Shown here one piece after another: positions 55,040 through 63,627 of a DNA stretch of 64,000 nucleotides (the first letter of the stretch is position 1; every line of letters starts with the position of its first letter). Where the stretch lies: contig CAZEFW010000001.1 of NCBI GenBank assembly GCA_964511535.1, positions 124,001-188,000 on the forward strand, written 5' to 3'. The position numbers were made by a program, and so were the translations under genes. The DNA comes from CAZCFB01 sp964511535 (lineage in GTDB: Bacteria > Myxococcota_A > Polyangia > GCA-2747355 > CAZCFB01). Below the pieces are notes generated by a model. That model ran no database searches, was not told the DNA's origin, and was given only the letters and a program-made list of their open reading frames with translations.

Positions 55040-55796
55040 ACACGCCCCGAAACACCCGCCGCGCGTTCTCCGTCGTCACCCGCGCCACCTCCGCCAGGCT
55101 CACTCCTTTGATCTCCGCGATGGTCTCCGCGGCCAGCCTCGCGTTGGCCGGCTCGTTTCGCTCGCCCTTTTCAGGGGCGAGCACCGGCGCGTCGGTCTCC
55201 ACCATCATGGCCTCCAGCGGCAAGCGCCGGACCATCTTCTGCTTCTGCGGGCTGCGAACCACCGAGGAGGGGATGCTCAGCAGATAGCCCAGCTCGGCCG
55301 CGCGGGCGGCGTGCTTGGCCGCTCCGTCGAAGGCGTGCAGGCACACCAGCTCCGCCGGGATGGCCTCCTCCTGCAGCAGGGCCACGGTGTGGTGCCCGGC
55401 GCTGCGGGAGTGGATCGACAGGGGCAGGCCGGTCTCCTTGCTCAGCGCCACCATCCTGCGCAGCACCTCGCGCTGCACGGCGCGCGGCTCATCATCGCGG
55501 GCGATCCAGTAGTCGAGGCCCACCTCGCCGATGCCGGCCAGGTCGAGGGAGTGCCTGCGCACCTGCGCCTCCACCCGCTCCAGCTCCTCCAGCGAGGCCC
55601 GGTCCGGGTGCAGCCCGATGCAGGGCCGCACCGCCGGGTTCAGGGCCGCCACCTCCAGCACCCGGTTGTTATCATCGGCGCCCTCGCCCATGGCGAGCAC
55701 GAGCTCCACGCCGCGCTCGGCGGCCCGCTCCAGGACCATGATCCGATCGTCGTCAAACGCCTCGTCATGGATATGGCTGTGCACGTCGATCAGCAC
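55038..55796 (-). CDS. tatD: TatD-family metal-dependent hydrolase (DNase)
   Basis: The 252-residue TIM-barrel hydrolase has the metal motif HSH in MLIDVHSHIHDE, the bridging Glu in GIGEVGLDYW and the closing VETDAPVL. TatD proteins act as 3'-5' exonucleases in DNA quality control. The GTG start lies immediately after the nudix gene stop, so the two are coupled. Confidence 0.93.
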   Translation of the reverse strand: MLIDVHSHIHDEAFDDDRIMVLERAAERGVELVLAMGEGADDNNRVLEVAALNPAVRPCIGLHPDRASLEELERVEAQVRRHSLDLAGIGEVGLDYWIARDDEPRAVQREVLRRMVALSKETGLPLSIHSRSAGHHTVALLQEEAIPAELVCLHAFDGAAKHAARAAELGYLLSIPSSVVRSPQKQKMVRRLPLEAMMVETDAPVLAPEKGERNEPANARLAAETIAEIKGVSLAEVARVTTENARRVFRGV

Positions 55797-56405
55797 TCAG
55801 ACTTCCCCGTCCAGCCCGGCCAGTTCCACCAGGGCCATCAGCATCTGAAAGGTTAGCCCCCAGATCACGCGCCCCCGGTGGCGGATGCAGGGCAGCTCGT
55901 AGCGACGGTCCTCGTGCTCCCAGCTCACGGTGGAGCGCGCCCCGGGGTCGCTGAGCATGCTCAGCGGGAGCCACAGCACCTCCTGGACCTCGGCTGCGCT
56001 CGGCTCGGGCGCCACAGGGCGGTCCAGCGCGAAGACGAAGGGCGTGATGGCCAGGCCCACCACGCGCCCGCCCGCAGAGGCGCGCACGTCGTCCATGCGC
56101 CCGAGGTAGCGCGCATCAGCCGCCAGGTCCACCGCCACCTCCTCCAGGGTCTCGCGCGCCGCGGCTTGCCGGGCTGAGGCATCGCCAGGGTCCACCACGC
56201 CGCCGGGGAAGGCCATGTGGCCGCTCCACGGGTCCCCTGATTGCTCGGCCCGGCGGATGAGCAGCAGCCGCGAGTCGGGCGCCGGCCCCAGGATGATGGC
56301 CACGGCCGCCCGCCGCGGCGCCACGTCAGCCGCGATGATCCGGGGCTCGTGGTCGCCGAGGCGCTCGGCGATGCGTGTGGCGGCGTCCATGACCATGTCA
56401 CCCAT
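55797..56405 (-). CDS. NUDIX hydrolase, CoA-diphosphatase (NudL) type
   Basis: The 202-residue protein has a Nudix box with GGVVDPGDASARQ and RETLEEVAVDL, preceded by HMAFPGG as in CoA pyrophosphatases (CoAse, NUDT7/NudL). The box keeps the RExxEE core. The box Glu position upstream is Asp and the final Gly is Ala, which is usual for this subgroup. Start chosen at ATG 56405; two further in-frame ATG lie within six codons. Expected role is cleavage of CoA or acyl-CoA to 3',5'-ADP and phosphopantetheine. Confidence 0.85.
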   Translation of the reverse strand: MGDMVMDAATRIAERLGDHEPRIIAADVAPRRAAVAIILGPAPDSRLLLIRRAEQSGDPWSGHMAFPGGVVDPGDASARQAAARETLEEVAVDLAADARYLGRMDDVRASAGGRVVGLAITPFVFALDRPVAPEPSAAEVQEVLWLPLSMLSDPGARSTVSWEHEDRRYELPCIRHRGRVIWGLTFQMLMALVELAGLDGEV

Positions 56406-56454
56406 CAGGTGCGGCGGAGTCGAGAGGGTAGGGGAGCGGTGCCCCCCGGGCAAG

Positions 56455-57855
56455 TCAGCGACGACGGCGCCCGAGAGCCAGCGCAAGCAGCAGCAGGGCC
56501 AACCAGCCTGCCCCGGCCTCGCCGCCGCCGCCCACCGCGCACCCCTCCTTGGCGGGCGGGTCCACCGGCGCCGGGTCGCTCCTGGGCATGCACGCCGACT
56601 TGCCGCCCCCGGCGTTAACGCACTCGTACTTGTCGCCGCACTCGGTGCCGCCTGCCGTACATAGCACCGTGCAGAAGCGCTGCCCATCAGCCGAGCCGCA
56701 GATGCCGCTGTCGCAGTCGCTGTTGTAGAGGCAATTGTCCCCCAGCTTGCCCTTGGTGGGCGGCGCCCCGTCGGGGGTCGGCTTGGTGGAGCCGGCCACG
56801 CAGGCGCCCTTGTTGGTGCCCGCCAGGGGGATGCACTTCCAGTTCACCGGGCAGTTGTTGGTGGTCAGGTTGCAATACTTGCTGCACTTGTTGACGCCCT
56901 CGTGGTGGATGCACAGCAGGGTCTTGCACTCCGACCCGAAGCTGCAGCTGGCGCCCAGGGCCTTGCCGGTGGTCGGGCCGCTGTCCTTCTTTGGCGTGGT
57001 GCCCTTGTCCTTCTTGGGCGTGATGCCGCTGCAGTCCTTGGACTTGCCCGAGCTGCACGGGATGGAGCCGTACTTGTGGATCCAGTCGAGGAACGGGTCC
57101 ACCCGGGTCTCGATGGAGCCGTAGGTGCAGTCCTTGCCCGTGCGCGAGGCCACGCCCACCACATGCCAGTAGCCGGTGGCGGAGCTCTTCATCAGGCTCG
57201 GGCCGCCCGAGTCGCCGCTGCACTTCTGCGAGCCGTTCTTCTTGTCGAGCCAGATCTCGGAGTTGCCGATGAGCTTGAGGGTTGAGAAGCCCTGCATGCG
57301 CGTACCCGACGAGCTGCCGGTGTTGGCCTTGGTCATGCCGAAGCCCATGACCAGCACCGGGTCGCCCAGCTTGAGCAGCTTGCCGATCTCCTTCTGCCGG
57401 ATCATCTTGGCCCCGGAGTGGGGCACCTGCTTGGTCAGCTTCACCAGGGCGATGTCGTACCAGTCGGCCAGCTGGCCCGGGGGCGGGCTGTTCTTGACGT
57501 ACTTGGGATGGAAGATGAACGACTTGGCCGGGTAGCTCTTGGACGAAAACGATCCCTTGGCCTGGGTGCCGATGTAGAAGTAGGTCTGGCTGGGCGTCAC
57601 CTTCTCCAGGCAGTGGCTGGCGGTGAGCACCAGGTTCTGGGCGATGAGCGTACCGCTGCAGAACGACGCCTGGTAGAACCCCTGCCGCACCACCAGCGCG
57701 CCTACCTGCTTGAGGAAGTTGGGGTTGGTGGTTGTGCCATTGATGATCTCGCGCTCCTCCGCGCGGTGCGTCCATTGCAGCGGATCGTCCGGCGCGCAGG
57801 CCGATACAGTGAGAGCTAGCAAGATCGTTGGCAGAACGCGTCGGGCGAGCATCAT
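56455..57855 (-). CDS. Trypsin-like (S1) protease with Cys-rich domains and MYXO-CTERM-type anchor
   Basis: The 466-residue product starts at ATG 57855 (AGAGG eight bases upstream) with a lipoprotein-like signal (LLALTVSAC). The S1 domain starts EIINGTTTNPNF and has the triad in LTASHCLE, WYDIALVKL and CSGDSGGPSL. A Lys/Thr-rich linker and two Cys-rich modules (CSFGSECKTLLC, CLYNSDCDSGIC) follow. The end is GCAV, a Gly-rich stretch, a hydrophobic helix and GRRRR, the MYXO-CTERM pattern. It is predicted to be displayed on the outer surface. Having both a lipobox and a C-terminal anchor is unusual, and one of the two may not be used. Confidence 0.85.
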   Translation of the reverse strand: MMLARRVLPTILLALTVSACAPDDPLQWTHRAEEREIINGTTTNPNFLKQVGALVVRQGFYQASFCSGTLIAQNLVLTASHCLEKVTPSQTYFYIGTQAKGSFSSKSYPAKSFIFHPKYVKNSPPPGQLADWYDIALVKLTKQVPHSGAKMIRQKEIGKLLKLGDPVLVMGFGMTKANTGSSSGTRMQGFSTLKLIGNSEIWLDKKNGSQKCSGDSGGPSLMKSSATGYWHVVGVASRTGKDCTYGSIETRVDPFLDWIHKYGSIPCSSGKSKDCSGITPKKDKGTTPKKDSGPTTGKALGASCSFGSECKTLLCIHHEGVNKCSKYCNLTTNNCPVNWKCIPLAGTNKGACVAGSTKPTPDGAPPTKGKLGDNCLYNSDCDSGICGSADGQRFCTVLCTAGGTECGDKYECVNAGGGKSACMPRSDPAPVDPPAKEGCAVGGGGEAGAGWLALLLLALALGRRRR

Positions 57856-57945
57856 ATGGGAGGCCTCTGGCATGGTAAGGTAACAACAGCAGCGCGGTAA
57901 TTATGCCATATTGTTTCAGCCGCTTCTGCCCAGGGTCCCAAAGAA

Positions 57946-59343
57946 ATGATCCCGCGCCTGCACCTCGCCCCGCTGGACCTGGCCATGCTGGTCTGCTATT
58001 TCGCCGGCTCCCTGTATATCGGCTGGCGCATGGGGCGCCGCCAGGGGGGCGCCGAGCAGTTCCTGCTGGCCGGCCGCCGGCTGACCCTGCCGCTGTTCGT
58101 GGGCAGCCTGGTGGCCACCTGGTACGGTGGGATCCTGGGGGTGGGGGAGATCGCTTACCGGGACGGGCTGGTCAACTGGGTGACCCAGGGAGGCTTCTGG
58201 TACGCCAGCTACCTGCTGTTCGCTTTCCTGCTGGCAGGCAAGCTGCAGAAGTCAGCCCAGACCACCCTGCCGGACCAGCTGGGCGAGCTCCACGGGGCCG
58301 GCGCCCGGCTGCTGGCCTCGGTGCTCAACTTCTTCAACGTGGTGCCCGTGGCCTACATGCTCACCCTGGGGCTCGTGGTGCAGCTGGTGACCGGCTGGCC
58401 CCTGTGGCTGGGCGTTGTGGTGGGTACGGCGGTGGCGACCCTGTACAGCCTGCTGGGCGGCTTCAGGGCGGTGGTCTACACCGACATGCTGCAGTTCGGG
58501 CTGATGTGCCTGGCGGTGGCCATGGTGCTGGCGGCCGCCGTGCTCGGGCTGGGAGGCGGCGAGTACCTGTCGTCACGCCTGCCCGCGACGCACCTGCAGC
58601 CGCTGGGGCGCTACAGCTGGCAGGAGCTGGCGGTCTGGGGGCTCATCGCCATGTCGACCCTGGTGGATCCCAACTTCTACCACCGGTGTTATGCGGCCGG
58701 CGACAGCCGCACCGCCCGGCGCGGGATCCTGCTGGCGGTGGGGTTCTGGGCGCTGTTCGACGTGTGCACCACCTTCGGCGGGCTCTACGCCCGGGCCGCG
58801 CTGCCCGACGTGGACCCGCGCCTGGCCTACCCGATGCTGGCGGACACCCTGCTGCCCGCCGGGCTCAAGGGGATCTTCGTCAGCGGCCTGCTGGCCACCG
58901 CCATGTCCACGGTGGACTCCTACTGCTTCGTCGGGGCCATGAGCCTGAGCCATGACCTGTACCGCCGCACCCTCAACCCCGAGGCCGGCGACCGGCAGAT
59001 GGTGTCCGCCACGCGCCTGGGGATCCTGGCCACGGGGGCGCTCGCCATGATGCTGGCCCTGGTGTTCCCCGGCTCCTTCAAGTCGATCTGGAAGACCATG
59101 GGATCCCTCAGCGCCTCGGCCATGCTGCTGCCGGCGCTCATCGGGACCCTGGGCTGGCGCCCGCCCGGGGCCGGCCTCGCCGCCATGATCGCAGGCGCGA
59201 CGGGCACCCTCGGCTGGGCCGCAGCCCGCTACTGGATCGGCGGGTGGACCCTCGGCGTGGAGGCGCTGGTCCCGGGCCTGGCCCTGGGCCTGGTTGCCTA
59301 TGTGGTGGTCGGGCTGAGCAACACCGGGGAGGCGACGCCATGA
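57946..59343 (+). CDS. Sodium:solute symporter (SSS) family transporter
   Basis: The 465-residue LeuT-fold membrane protein has about 13 helices. Family words include FLLAGRRLTLPLFVGSLVAT, YSLLGGFRAVVYTDMLQF and the sodium-site region GLLATAMSTVDSYCFVGAM. It is divergent from the trypsin-like protease. Its stop overlaps a 36-codon gene by four bases. Substrate unknown; SSS members carry sugars, amino acids, carboxylates or osmolytes. Confidence 0.93.
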   Translation: MIPRLHLAPLDLAMLVCYFAGSLYIGWRMGRRQGGAEQFLLAGRRLTLPLFVGSLVATWYGGILGVGEIAYRDGLVNWVTQGGFWYASYLLFAFLLAGKLQKSAQTTLPDQLGELHGAGARLLASVLNFFNVVPVAYMLTLGLVVQLVTGWPLWLGVVVGTAVATLYSLLGGFRAVVYTDMLQFGLMCLAVAMVLAAAVLGLGGGEYLSSRLPATHLQPLGRYSWQELAVWGLIAMSTLVDPNFYHRCYAAGDSRTARRGILLAVGFWALFDVCTTFGGLYARAALPDVDPRLAYPMLADTLLPAGLKGIFVSGLLATAMSTVDSYCFVGAMSLSHDLYRRTLNPEAGDRQMVSATRLGILATGALAMMLALVFPGSFKSIWKTMGSLSASAMLLPALIGTLGWRPPGAGLAAMIAGATGTLGWAAARYWIGGWTLGVEALVPGLALGLVAYVVVGLSNTGEATP

Positions 59344-59450
59344 ACCTGCCCGGCGACTGGACCCTGCTGCTGCTGCTGGACGCCGCGTTGCTGGTGCTGG
59401 CCACCGGCGCCATCATCGCGCTGTTCCTGCGCGACCTGCGCCGCAAATAA
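59340..59450 (+). CDS. 36-residue single-pass membrane protein coupled to the SSS symporter
   Basis: ATG 59340 overlaps the symporter stop (ATGA). The tiny product reads as a Met-Asn-Leu-Pro start, one hydrophobic helix (LLLLLDAALLVLATGAIIAL, about residues 9-28) and a basic end (RDLRRK), so the C-terminus should be cytoplasmic. Small subunits are known for other SSS proteins. Co-translation suggests a stabilising or regulatory subunit, but no homologue was recognised. Confidence 0.6.
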   Translation: MNLPGDWTLLLLLDAALLVLATGAIIALFLRDLRRK

Positions 59451-59452
59451 CA

Positions 59453-59484
59453 GGAGGGGACCCGCCCGCTGGCGGATCCCCTCC
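59453..59484. terminator. Long GC hairpin between convergent genes
   Basis: GGAGGGGACCCGCC pairs with GGCGGATCCCCTCC across a CGCT loop with one mismatch, ending the symporter operon. The convergent ferredoxin gene ends 41 bases further. No T-run follows, so it may act with Rho or as a stability element. Confidence 0.6.
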
Positions 59485-59524
59485 GGGATATCGTCACGCG
59501 GCCTGTCGGCCGCCGGCGCGCTGC

Positions 59525-59713
59525 TTACGCCTTGATGATGCAGTCCACGGGGCAGACCTCAACACACTGGGGCTCGCCGCCGTCTGCCTCGCACTCGTCG
59601 CACTTCTCGGGGTCGATCTCGAAGAACTCGTCGCCCTCGGTGATCGCCTCGTTGGGGCACTCCGGCTCGCAGGCGCCGCAGTTGGTGCACTCGTCGGTAA
59701 CTTTCATGGCCAT
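59525..59713 (-). CDS. 2[4Fe-4S] ferredoxin, Allochromatium (YfhL) type
   Basis: The 62-residue electron carrier has cluster cysteines C9, C12, C15 and C19. The second set, C38, C41, C50, C54 and C58, has the enlarged C-x2-C-x8-C-x3-C spacing characteristic of the Allochromatium vinosum group, which has very low redox potential. It is acidic as usual. GGGAGG precedes the start. It is monocistronic and divergent from uvrA. Its redox partner is not in the window. Confidence 0.93.
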   Translation of the reverse strand: MAMKVTDECTNCGACEPECPNEAITEGDEFFEIDPEKCDECEADGGEPQCVEVCPVDCIIKA

Positions 59714-59753
59714 GGTTACATCCTCCCGGGAAGCTGGTTCCCTGATGTCGGTT

Positions 59754-59782
59754 TATCTTTTAACGGTTGTTCCAACCGTCAA
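59754..59782 (-). promoter_or_regulatory. Candidate ferredoxin promoter with a palindromic operator
   Basis: On the minus strand TTGACG (59782-59777) lies 16-17 bases before a weak A-rich -10 region (AAAGAT). The spacer holds a perfect inverted repeat ACGGTTG-GAA-CAACCGT (59763-59779). A dyad filling a promoter spacer is the usual place for a repressor or MerR-type regulator. The regulator is unknown. The rest of the 204-base gap before uvrA shows no gene. Confidence 0.45.
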
Positions 59783-59917
59783 GGTCTATTCCTCCGGAGA
59801 CCGACTCACCGGCCTCGAATCTGTAAAACTCCATCCCGGGCGTAATGTCAACAAGAAATGAGGAGCGGACTCGCCTGTACTGAAGGGACCCGGAAAAGGG
59901 TAGAATTCCCCTCAGGC

Positions 59918-62755
59918 ATGAGGACCCTCACCATACGCGGAGCGCGCACCAACAACCTGCGAGACGTCGACCTCGACATCCCGCGGGAGCAGCTGGTCGT
60001 GATCACGGGCGTTTCCGGCTCGGGCAAGTCCTCGCTGGCCTTTGACACCATCTACGCCGAGGGTCAGCGGCGCTACGTGGAGTCGCTGTCGGTCTACGCG
60101 CGCCAGTTCCTCGAGCGCCTGGGAAAGCCGGACGTGGACACCATCGAGGGGCTCAGCCCGGCCATCAGCATCGAGCAGCGCCCCCTGAGCCGGAACCCGC
60201 GCTCCACGGTGGGCACCGCCACCGAGATCCACGATTACCTGCGGCTGATGTTCGCGCGGGTGGGCCGCCCCCATTGCAGCGCGTGCGGGGCGGCGCTGCG
60301 GGCCCTGAGCGCCCAGGAGATGGTGGACCGCGTGCTGGGCATGGAGCAGGGCGCGCGGTTCGCCGTGCTGGCGCCGGTGGTGCGTGCAGGGCGGGGCGGC
60401 TTCGAGGCGCTGCTGGCGGACCTGCGCCGGGAGGGCTACGTGCGGGTGCGGGTGGACGGCGAGGTGCTCGACCTGGCCGAGGAGCTGAAGCTGGAGCCCC
60501 GCGCGAACCACGACATCGATGTGTTCGTGGACCGACTGGTGGTCAAGGAGGGCGCGCGGGCCAGGCTGGCGGACTCCCTGGAGCTGGCCCTGCGGCTGGC
60601 CGAGGGCGTGGTGAGGGTGGCGCCGGTGGAAGGCGAGGAGCAGACCTACACCGAGCGGCTGTTGTGCCTCGAGTGCGGCGCGGGGGGCCTGCCCGAGCTG
60701 TCACCCCGGGCATTTTCGTTCAACAGCCCGCACGGGGCCTGCCCCCGCTGCGACGGCCTGGGCGAGCTGCTGGAGTTCGACGAGGAGCGGGTGGTGCCCG
60801 ACGCCGCCAGGAGCCTGCGGGAGGGCGCCATCGCCCCCTGGGACCAGCGCACCGCGCCGTTTCACCAGGAGCTGCTGGAGGCGCTGGCGGGGCAGTACGG
60901 CTTCGACCTGTACGCGCCGTACGGCGAGCTCCCGCGGGACGTGCAGCGCCTGGTGATGTACGGCACGGGGGAGCAGGAGGTGACCTTCACCTTCCGCCGG
61001 GGCAAGCGGGAGCGCACGGTGACGCGCCCCTTCGAGGGTGTGCTGGCGAACCTGAACCGCCGCCTGGAGGAGCAGCGCCGCAAGCGCAAGGACGGCGATG
61101 AGGACATGGGCGGGGTTTACGACGAGTTCCGCCGCTACATGGCCCGGCGAACCTGCCCCGGCTGCCGCGGCGCGCGCCTGCGCCCCGAGGCCCTGGCGGT
61201 CACCCTGGGCGGCCGCTCGATCCACGACATCGCCCGGCTGAACATCGTGCAGGCCCGGGCCTTCTTCGAGCAGGAGCTGCAGCTCTCCGACCGGGAGCAG
61301 GAGATCGCCGCGCGGCTGCTGCAGGAGATCAGCGGGCGGCTGCGGTTCCTGGACGACGTGGGGGTGGGCTACCTCTCGTTGGACCGCACCGCGGCCACTC
61401 TCTCCGGGGGCGAGGGGCAGCGGGTGCGGCTGGCGACCCAGATCGGCGCCGCCCTGGTGGGGGTGCTCTACATCCTGGACGAGCCCTCCATCGGGCTGCA
61501 CAAGCGGGACCAGGTGCGGCTGCTGCGCACCCTGGAGCGCCTGCGGGAGATGGGCAACTCGGTGCTGGTGGTGGAGCATGACGAGGACATGATCCGCGCC
61601 GCGGATTACCTGGTGGACATGGGGCCCGGGGCCGGGGCGCGGGGCGGGCAGGTGGTGGCCGCGGGTCTGCCTGACCAGGTGCTCGCGGACCCGGCCAGCG
61701 TCACGGGCCAGTTCCTCTCGGGGGACCAGGGCATCCCGGTGCCGCGGGAGCGCCGCCAGGGCAGGGGCACCGTCACCATCGAGGGGGCGAGCCAGAACAA
61801 CCTCCAGGATGTGGACCTGGAGCTGCCCCTGGGGGTGTTCACCTGCGTCACCGGCGTGAGCGGCTCCGGCAAGTCCACGCTGGTGGTGGACACCCTGCTG
61901 CCGGCGCTGCGCGCGCTGCTGCACGGCGCGGCGACCGAGGCCGGGGCCCACAGGCGGCTGGTGGGGGCCCAGCGGCTGGACAAGGTGGTGGCCATGGACC
62001 AGAGCCCCATCGGCCGCTCGGCGCGCTCCAACCCGGCGACCTACACCAAGGTCTTCGACCGCATCCGGGAGCTGTTCGCGGGGCTGCCGGAGAGCCGGGT
62101 GCGCGGGTACAAGGCGGGCCGCTACTCCTTCAACGTCAAGGGCGGCCGCTGCGAGGCGTGCCAGGGCGAGGGGGTGCTGCGCATCGCCATGCACTTCTTG
62201 CCCGACATCCACGTGCGCTGCGAGGTGTGCGGGGGCCAGCGCTACAACCGTGAGACCTTGCAGGTCAAGTACCGGGGCCGCTCCATCGCCGACATCCTCG
62301 ACCTCACCGTGGCCGAGGCCGAGGAGCTGCTCGGGGCGGTGCCCGCGGTGGCGCGCAGCCTCGGCACCCTGCGGGAGGTGGGCCTCGGCTACCTGCAGCT
62401 GGGCCAGCGCGCCAGCACCCTGTCCGGGGGCGAGGCCCAGCGGCTGAAGCTGAGCCGGGAGCTGAGCCGCAAGGCCACCGGGCGCACGCTGTACATCATG
62501 GACGAGCCCACCACCGGGCTGCACCTGGCCGACATCGCCCTGCTGCTGGACATCATCCATCGGCTGGTGGACCAGGGAAACAGCGTGCTGGTCATCGAGC
62601 ACCACCTGGACGTGATCAAGAGCGCCGATCACCTCATCGACCTGGGCCCGGAGGGCGGGGAGCAGGGCGGGCGTGTCGTGGCCAGCGGCCCGCCAGAGGC
62701 CGTGGCCGCGGTGGAGGGCTCCCACACGGGGCGTTTTCTGCGCCAGGTGTTATAA
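59918..62755 (+). CDS. uvrA: Excinuclease ABC subunit A
   Basis: This 945-residue damage-recognition ATPase of nucleotide excision repair has two ABC ATPase modules: Walker A GVSGSGKSSLA and GVSGSGKSTLV, signatures LSGGEGQRVRLA and LSGGEAQRLKLS, and Walker B YILDEPSIGLH and YIMDEPTTGLH. Zinc-finger cysteines are in LECGAGGLPE and CPRC, CPGC, and CEAC with CEVCGG. ATG 59918 matches the family start (MRTLTIRGARTNNL). No LexA-like operator was recognised upstream. Confidence 0.97.
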   Translation: MRTLTIRGARTNNLRDVDLDIPREQLVVITGVSGSGKSSLAFDTIYAEGQRRYVESLSVYARQFLERLGKPDVDTIEGLSPAISIEQRPLSRNPRSTVGTATEIHDYLRLMFARVGRPHCSACGAALRALSAQEMVDRVLGMEQGARFAVLAPVVRAGRGGFEALLADLRREGYVRVRVDGEVLDLAEELKLEPRANHDIDVFVDRLVVKEGARARLADSLELALRLAEGVVRVAPVEGEEQTYTERLLCLECGAGGLPELSPRAFSFNSPHGACPRCDGLGELLEFDEERVVPDAARSLREGAIAPWDQRTAPFHQELLEALAGQYGFDLYAPYGELPRDVQRLVMYGTGEQEVTFTFRRGKRERTVTRPFEGVLANLNRRLEEQRRKRKDGDEDMGGVYDEFRRYMARRTCPGCRGARLRPEALAVTLGGRSIHDIARLNIVQARAFFEQELQLSDREQEIAARLLQEISGRLRFLDDVGVGYLSLDRTAATLSGGEGQRVRLATQIGAALVGVLYILDEPSIGLHKRDQVRLLRTLERLREMGNSVLVVEHDEDMIRAADYLVDMGPGAGARGGQVVAAGLPDQVLADPASVTGQFLSGDQGIPVPRERRQGRGTVTIEGASQNNLQDVDLELPLGVFTCVTGVSGSGKSTLVVDTLLPALRALLHGAATEAGAHRRLVGAQRLDKVVAMDQSPIGRSARSNPATYTKVFDRIRELFAGLPESRVRGYKAGRYSFNVKGGRCEACQGEGVLRIAMHFLPDIHVRCEVCGGQRYNRETLQVKYRGRSIADILDLTVAEAEELLGAVPAVARSLGTLREVGLGYLQLGQRASTLSGGEAQRLKLSRELSRKATGRTLYIMDEPTTGLHLADIALLLDIIHRLVDQGNSVLVIEHHLDVIKSADHLIDLGPEGGEQGGRVVASGPPEAVAAVEGSHTGRFLRQVL

Positions 62756-62769
62756 AGGGGCTTCGCGCC

Positions 62770-63627
62770 ATGTCGATCCTCGCCGAGAACCTGCACAAGT
62801 CCTTCGCCGAGACTGCGGCTGTTCAGGGCGTGGACATGAAGGTGGAGCCGGGGGAGATCTTCGGGCTCATCGGGCCCAACGGGGCGGGCAAGACCACCAC
62901 CCTGCGCATCCTGTCGGGGCTCATGCGGCCCGACTCCGGGGCGGCGATGATCTGCGGCGCGGACGTGGTGCGCGAGCCGCGGCGCGCAAAGGCGAACCTC
63001 GGGTTCGTCACGGGCACCACCGGGCTCTATTCCCGGCTGACGGTGTCTGAACTGCTGGACTACTTCGCCAGGCTCAACGGGGTTGCGGACGCGGACCTTC
63101 GTCGGCGCAAGAAGGAGCTGGAGCAGGCGCTGCAGATCGGGCACCTGATGCAGCGCCTGTGCGGCAAGCTGAGCACGGGCGAGCGGCAGCGGGTCTCGCT
63201 GGCCAGGGCCACGGTGCACGACCCGCCGGTGCTGATCCTCGACGAGCCCACCGCCGGGCTGGATGTGCTGGCCAGCCGCTTCGTGGCTGACTTCATCCGC
63301 GCGTCCGCCGGCCGGGGCAGGGCCGTGCTCTTCTCCACCCACTACATGACCGAGGCGGACCTGCTGTGCGAGCGCATCGGCTGCATGCATCGCGGGCGCG
63401 TGGTGTGGACCGGGCCGCCGGCCGGGCTGCGGGAGGAGCTGGGCGCGGCGTCGCTGGAGGAGGCGTTCCTCGGGTTGATTGAGGGGGAGGGGGGTGGGGG
63501 TGGGGAGCGGGATCGGGATGGGGATGGGGAGCGGGAGCGGGATGGGGATGGGGATGGGGATCGGGAGGGGGAGGGGGAGGGGGAGCGGGAGGGGGATGGG
63601 GGGCGGGAGCGGGAGGAGGAGTCATGA
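62770..63627 (+). CDS. natA: ABC transporter ATPase, NatA-like, with repeat-encoded tail
   Basis: The ATPase core (residues 1-240) has Walker A GPNGAGKTT, signature LSTGERQRVSLA, Walker B VLILDEPTAGLD and the switch His in FSTHYMTEAD. It fits exporters of the NatA, CcmA and ABC-2 groups. The next gene encodes a NatB-like permease, so sodium or small-molecule efflux is the likely role. The last 45 or so residues are a low-complexity tail of alternating acidic and Gly/Arg residues encoded by a G-rich hexamer array. This is not part of any ABC fold and probably grew by repeat expansion. It overlaps natB by four bases. Confidence 0.88.
   Translation: MSILAENLHKSFAETAAVQGVDMKVEPGEIFGLIGPNGAGKTTTLRILSGLMRPDSGAAMICGADVVREPRRAKANLGFVTGTTGLYSRLTVSELLDYFARLNGVADADLRRRKKELEQALQIGHLMQRLCGKLSTGERQRVSLARATVHDPPVLILDEPTAGLDVLASRFVADFIRASAGRGRAVLFSTHYMTEADLLCERIGCMHRGRVVWTGPPAGLREELGAASLEEAFLGLIEGEGGGGGERDRDGDGERERDGDGDGDREGEGEGEREGDGGREREEES
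63503..63616 (+). repeat. Nineteen tandem G-rich hexamers (GGGAKS) inside the natA-like gene
   Basis: Units GGGATG, GGGATC, GGGAGC and GGGAGG follow in strict six-base register for 114 bases, with a few G-rich bases before. Each hexamer gives two codons, producing the Asp/Glu-Gly/Arg dipeptide tail. Every unit has at least three consecutive G, so the plus strand and the mRNA could form stacked G-quadruplexes. The natB ribosome site (GGAGGAGG) directly follows the array. Confidence 0.9.

Noticed and set aside
54719..55111. Possible 130-residue gene downstream of the M64 peptidase
   Set aside because: It runs through the T-rich heptad array and into tatD antisense, lacks a ribosome site, and resembles no protein; listed instead as an unassigned island.
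59845..59917. LexA/SOS box upstream of uvrA
   Set aside because: No CTGT-N8-ACAG or GAAC-N4-GTTC type operator could be found in the spacer.
60701..62725. Minus-strand open frame of 674 codons opposite uvrA
   Set aside because: It mirrors uvrA exactly and has no independent motifs or ribosome site.
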